The notes under the pieces: generated by a model
Seen by the model: the letters and a program-made list of their open reading frames with translations, nothing else
What the model was told of the DNA's origin: nothing
Databases searched by the model: none
Shown here: piece by piece, positions 61,299 to 64,000 of the stretch
How the letters are laid out: each line of letters opens with the position of its first letter
How positions within the stretch are numbered: the first letter of the stretch is position 1
Translations under genes and position numbers: made by a program
Origin: Alteromonas sp047556435
Lineage (GTDB): Bacteria > Pseudomonadota > Gammaproteobacteria > Enterobacterales > Alteromonadaceae
NCBI RefSeq assembly: GCF_047556435.1
Contig: NZ_CP180210.1
Span: 1,550,001 to 1,614,000, forward strand
Length of the DNA stretch: 64,000 nt
Direction of reading: 5' to 3'

Positions 61299-61681
61299 AT
61301 GACATACCCCTACACTTTTTCCCACTTTCACCATCGTCACCTCTTTATGTTTTAAGCCGACGAACTAGCCGCCTGAGGCATCTGCTATTTCAACAGCACG
61401 CCTTTCTCAAAAAAATGCGACTTTGTACCTGTATCGATAGCTTTTATCTTTTAGCCGGCGCTTTACTCGGCAGAGGGAAATCGGGAGGCTGTGAGGAAAG
61501 CGCAAGAGGGAAGTGAGCTGCGTAACGAAAATAGTGAGTCGACACAACAGAGTGCAGTTAACTGGTGAAGGCTATGAGTGATTTTAGTGAAAATCTTCTA
61601 AGGCCGTCGTCGTCAGTATCACAAATAAGGTTTTGCAGGCGTCACAAACCTCGTTTACCGCACTCAACGTCGCGCCACAGA
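61299..61681. other. Intergenic region, nothing identified
   Basis: 383 bases. A forward ORF (61565-61993) is mostly antisense to the lipoprotein gene and is not supported. Confidence 0.45.
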
Positions 61682-62029
61682 TTAATAATACGTGTTATCC
61701 GACAGGCCATCGCCTTCAGATACCAGTTCCGCACTGTCAATGCGCACCAACACACCAGATTGTTCACTTGTTGCTCTGTCTGTCACCCGGGTAGCGTTTA
61801 CTTTAATAACCGTTCCCGCTACTCGAAAGGCAGTTGGCAGGTTTATTGGCTCGTATTGCTTTCCATCCAGGGATACCAATACAAAAGACTTTTTATTGGT
61901 TTTATTAATCTGAACCTCAGCGGTAAACGTGAGCGATTCTGGGGCGGGGGGCGAAGAGGCGCAAGCCTGTACACTCAATGTAATCATAATTAATGCCGAT
62001 GCCATTATAAATACGAAGAAGGGTTTCAT
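61682..62029 (-). CDS. Small hypothetical lipoprotein
   Basis: 115 residues; signal with lipobox VQAC (Cys23). The rest is beta-rich (LTFTAEVQINKTNKKSFVLVSLDGK, GTVIKVNATRV). Not recognised. A terminator separates it from the upstream PEP-CTERM gene. Confidence 0.65.
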   Translation of the reverse strand: MKPFFVFIMASALIMITLSVQACASSPPAPESLTFTAEVQINKTNKKSFVLVSLDGKQYEPINLPTAFRVAGTVIKVNATRVTDRATSEQSGVLVRIDSAELVSEGDGLSDNTYY

Positions 62030-62054
62030 TATATGTCCTTTGGTTAACAGAAAA

Positions 62055-62084
62055 CAAAAAAGCCCGGTGTTTCCGGGCTTTTTT
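62055..62084 (-). terminator. Terminator of the PEP-CTERM gene
   Basis: AAAAAAGCCCGG / CCGGGCTTTTTT with a TGTTT loop. Symmetric enough to work in both directions; on the minus strand it ends the PEP-CTERM transcript. Confidence 0.88.
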
Positions 62085-62110
62085 ACAGAGTGTGATTCAC
62101 GATACCAAAT

Positions 62111-62659
62111 TTAGCGAATACGTCTGCGACGAATTGCAATGGCACAGATCCCCATGGCAAGCAAACCGATAGTGGCTGGTGCCGGAACTTCAACCTGTCC
62201 TAGTCTTACATTGAGAGCGTCTATAAACGCCCCATTGCTGTTTTGGAATACGTCAAGAATACCTAGTCCAAAGTTTGAGTCGTAAAACAACTGGTAGCTC
62301 CAGGTGAACACGCCGAAACCAACATCATCAGCATCCAGACTAAGGAATTGTATGCCAGCGAAGATATCACTCGTATCCAACTCTACTTCAAAGTAATAGG
62401 TATCCAGAACATCTCCCCAGGAATAAAGGCCGCTCAGTTCAAATTCAACGAGTTCGAACCCCCCGTCAAAAAAAGAGCTTTTAATTCCGGTGTTCCAAAA
62501 GGAATCATCCATATCAAACGTTACTGAACCGATCACTTCCCCAGTGAAGTCGTCCAGAATTTCCTGCTTGATCAGCGATGCATTGGCACTGAATGAGGCA
62601 GTGAGTAATAAGCTTAATCCGATGAAGGTTTGCAATAAACGTGATGTATATGACTTCAT
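62111..62659 (-). CDS. PEP-CTERM-type exported protein
   Basis: 182 residues. Signal peptide ending ANAS at the N-terminus. A beta-rich, Asp/Phe-rich body without Cys precedes a C-terminal sorting signal: VPAPATIGLLAMG, a hydrophobic helix and RRRRIR. The PEP motif is the PAP variant, common in Alteromonadales. It should be processed by an exosortase, which is not in this window. Confidence 0.85.
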   Translation of the reverse strand: MKSYTSRLLQTFIGLSLLLTASFSANASLIKQEILDDFTGEVIGSVTFDMDDSFWNTGIKSSFFDGGFELVEFELSGLYSWGDVLDTYYFEVELDTSDIFAGIQFLSLDADDVGFGVFTWSYQLFYDSNFGLGILDVFQNSNGAFIDALNVRLGQVEVPAPATIGLLAMGICAIAIRRRRIR

Positions 62660-62690
62660 TTTTTACTTCCTGTTGTTATTTTAGGTGTTG

Positions 62691-62712
62691 GGAGCACACG
62701 TGTGTGCCCCCG
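62691..62712. other. GC-rich hairpin between subtilase and PEP-CTERM genes
   Basis: GGGAGCACAC and GTGTGTGCCCCC can pair with one mismatch. No T-run. It lies just past the subtilase stop on the minus strand and may act as a weak terminator. Confidence 0.4.
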
Positions 62713-62723
62713 TATTATGTGTT

Positions 62724-64000
62724 TTAAGGTTGAACTTCTAGTATCGTCGTGCCCTGAGACTCTCCGGTGTTATCGAAGAATGTCATGGTACCCATGTACA
62801 ACTGGTTAGGATCCAATCCTCTGGTCATCAGGTACACGTTTTGATAACGGTTCTCGACAGCGCGCGGCGATGCAGTAACTCGCGTTGTGCTTTCTTTCTG
62901 ATCCACGAACCAGTAAAGAGAGGTGTAATCCACTGAAGGTTCTCCAACGGTATCTACACCCTGAGCGAACAGGATATAAAGTGCGCCGGGGTCACTTGGA
63001 TTGTTAGGAATCGGGTTCACCACCGAAATATCCTCATTGGATCCAGGACCCGTTGAAGACGTTACTGGGGAACAGCTAAACGCAACACAGCGGTACAGAT
63101 AGAGGTCTATGTTGGCCCCCGCAACATCAACCAGATCATCGGTCAACACGAAGCGCAACAATGACGTATCTTCGCCAATTCTGAACTGGATGGATGTAGC
63201 CAGGTTTGAATTGAAGTCAAATGCTCCAGGCTGCGATATCGCGGTTCTGCTGACTGCAGACGCTGGAGTCAGGCCTTGATAATCAACCGAAAACTCACCA
63301 GTGTAGAATGTCTGCACAAAGATTGGCGCGCGACCACGTTGCAATTGCAGGGATAACGATTCCGGCACATCAATCGTGGATTCCTGTACAGGGTTAACCG
63401 CTATCGGGCTGCGAACGTTTATACCGTTGTTACCTTCCAGCGTCAGTGAACCAAATGCCCATTGCTCGGCAACAGTACTGTTAGTGGTGGTAAACGTAAT
63501 GGCGTAGGTTGCAGTTCCGTTTGCTGGAACGGGTAACATACCGTCACCAATCGGGTTGCCATTTGTATCAATTGCTGTTGCCGATACCGAGATACCTGCA
63601 GGTGCATCAATATTAAAGGCGTACATTCCATCCGCACCAGTCACGTCAGTGACTGTACGATAGATAGTTTCGCTGCCTTCGAGTTGCGCAATGGCAATTG
63701 ACGGGTAGTTCAATTGACTTGCATCAAACGAGAAGCCGGCGTCTTCCAGGTCGCTGCAGCTTTGATCGCTTAAACTGGCTACAAGACCACTTTCACCCTG
63801 ACCACATAAGAATGCCAGATAATCCGCAGTGTCTGCACTGTAGACTAAACCTGGGTTCATAGCTGGAACAGGATCAGCATGACCCGCACCAAAATCAAAT
63901 GGGTCTGCAGGCGTAGCGCCATCTTCTTTGACAACATTCTGACGCGCCGCTGTCATGATTGCAGATTTAATCTCCGCAGGAGACCAGTCTGGATATTGAC
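62724..64000 (-). CDS. Subtilisin-like serine protease (S8), C-terminal part
   Basis: About 425 residues are visible; the frame continues off the window end, so the catalytic Asp, His and probably Ser lie outside. WSPAEIKSAIMTAA is the helix that follows the catalytic Ser in S8 proteases. DPFDFGAGHADPVPAMNPGLVY and DYLAFLCGQG resemble plant-type subtilases, as does the Fn3-like domain after LNYPSIAIAQL. A beta-rich C-terminal domain follows. Likely a secreted protease for protein degradation outside the cell. Confidence 0.88.
   Translation of the reverse strand, partial: QYPDWSPAEIKSAIMTAARQNVVKEDGATPADPFDFGAGHADPVPAMNPGLVYSADTADYLAFLCGQGESGLVASLSDQSCSDLEDAGFSFDASQLNYPSIAIAQLEGSETIYRTVTDVTGADGMYAFNIDAPAGISVSATAIDTNGNPIGDGMLPVPANGTATYAITFTTTNSTVAEQWAFGSLTLEGNNGINVRSPIAVNPVQESTIDVPESLSLQLQRGRAPIFVQTFYTGEFSVDYQGLTPASAVSRTAISQPGAFDFNSNLATSIQFRIGEDTSLLRFVLTDDLVDVAGANIDLYLYRCVAFSCSPVTSSTGPGSNEDISVVNPIPNNPSDPGALYILFAQGVDTVGEPSVDYTSLYWFVDQKESTTRVTASPRAVENRYQNVYLMTRGLDPNQLYMGTMTFFDNTGESQGTTILEVQP

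Noticed and set aside
61565..61993. 142-codon forward ORF
   Set aside because: It lies mostly antisense to a lipoprotein gene that has a clear lipobox; no RBS and a basic, low-quality composition.

Overview
The window comes from a marine-type gammaproteobacterium, most likely of the Alteromonadaceae (Alteromonas or a close relative). This rests on gene order and protein character, not on a database search. Pointers are the order tolB-pal-cpoB / tRNA-Lys / nadA, gltX flanked by tRNA-Val(TAC) and tRNA-Ala(GGC) genes (both arrangements also known from E. coli), a class II DAHP synthase, a PEP-CTERM-type secreted protein, a paired set of secreted amidohydrolases and a subtilase exoprotease. It is chromosomal core sequence. 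I see no prophage, transposase, CRISPR array or plasmid replication gene.

Layout. 1-4.5 kb: the end of the Tol-Pal envelope operon, two identical tRNA-Lys genes followed by 171-bp tandem repeats that each begin with the tRNA 3' end, then nadA and tRNA-Ser. 4.8-10.2 kb: single genes (secreted hydrolase, Sel1-repeat protein, quinone-oxidoreductase-like MDR, glycosidase-like lipoprotein, CBS protein). 10.3-20.9 kb: two separate RND efflux pumps (adaptor plus permease each); the first has a divergent TetR regulator and two candidate operator sites. 21.0-25.5 kb: pqiABC lipid-transport operon running into a GGDEF diguanylate cyclase. 25.8-31.7 kb: asnS, a small membrane protein, a CaCA exchanger, and a coupled pair: RLAN/RimK-like ATP-grasp ligase plus a GNAT-C39 peptidase fusion. 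33.2-38.4 kb: complete biotin cluster bioA<>bioBFCD. 38.3-42.8 kb: PepE, low-molecular-weight phosphatase, BtuCD-like importer, class II DAHP synthase. 42.8-52 kb: small hypothetical genes, an ECF sigma/membrane-protein pair, ATM1-type exporter, moaA, acetyltransferase, and a receiver-TPR protein that has lost its phospho-acceptor Asp. 52.3-55.7 kb: tRNA-Val x3 (minus), gltX, tRNA-Ala and tRNA-Glu x3 (plus), embedded in tRNA-derived repeats and hairpins. 56-64 kb: M14-type peptidase, DUF1289 protein, dusC, two amidohydrolases, a small lipoprotein, PEP-CTERM protein and the C-terminal part of a subtilase.

The most unusual signal is at the tRNA loci. Downstream of tRNA-Lys, and again after the tRNA-Glu cluster, lies a compact multi-hairpin element starting with a T-loop-like GGTTCGAC. 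Its stems differ between loci by paired, compensatory changes while the TTTA loop and the joining sequences stay the same. Around tRNA-Val there are six copies of a tRNA 3'-half that carries an extra self-complementary insert in the T loop. Each tRNA-Glu is preceded by a long stem-loop that ends on the first two bases of the tRNA. Together these look like a family of tRNA-derived structured elements; function is unknown. Second in interest is the ATP-grasp / GNAT-peptidase operon, a probable peptide- or protein-modifying system.
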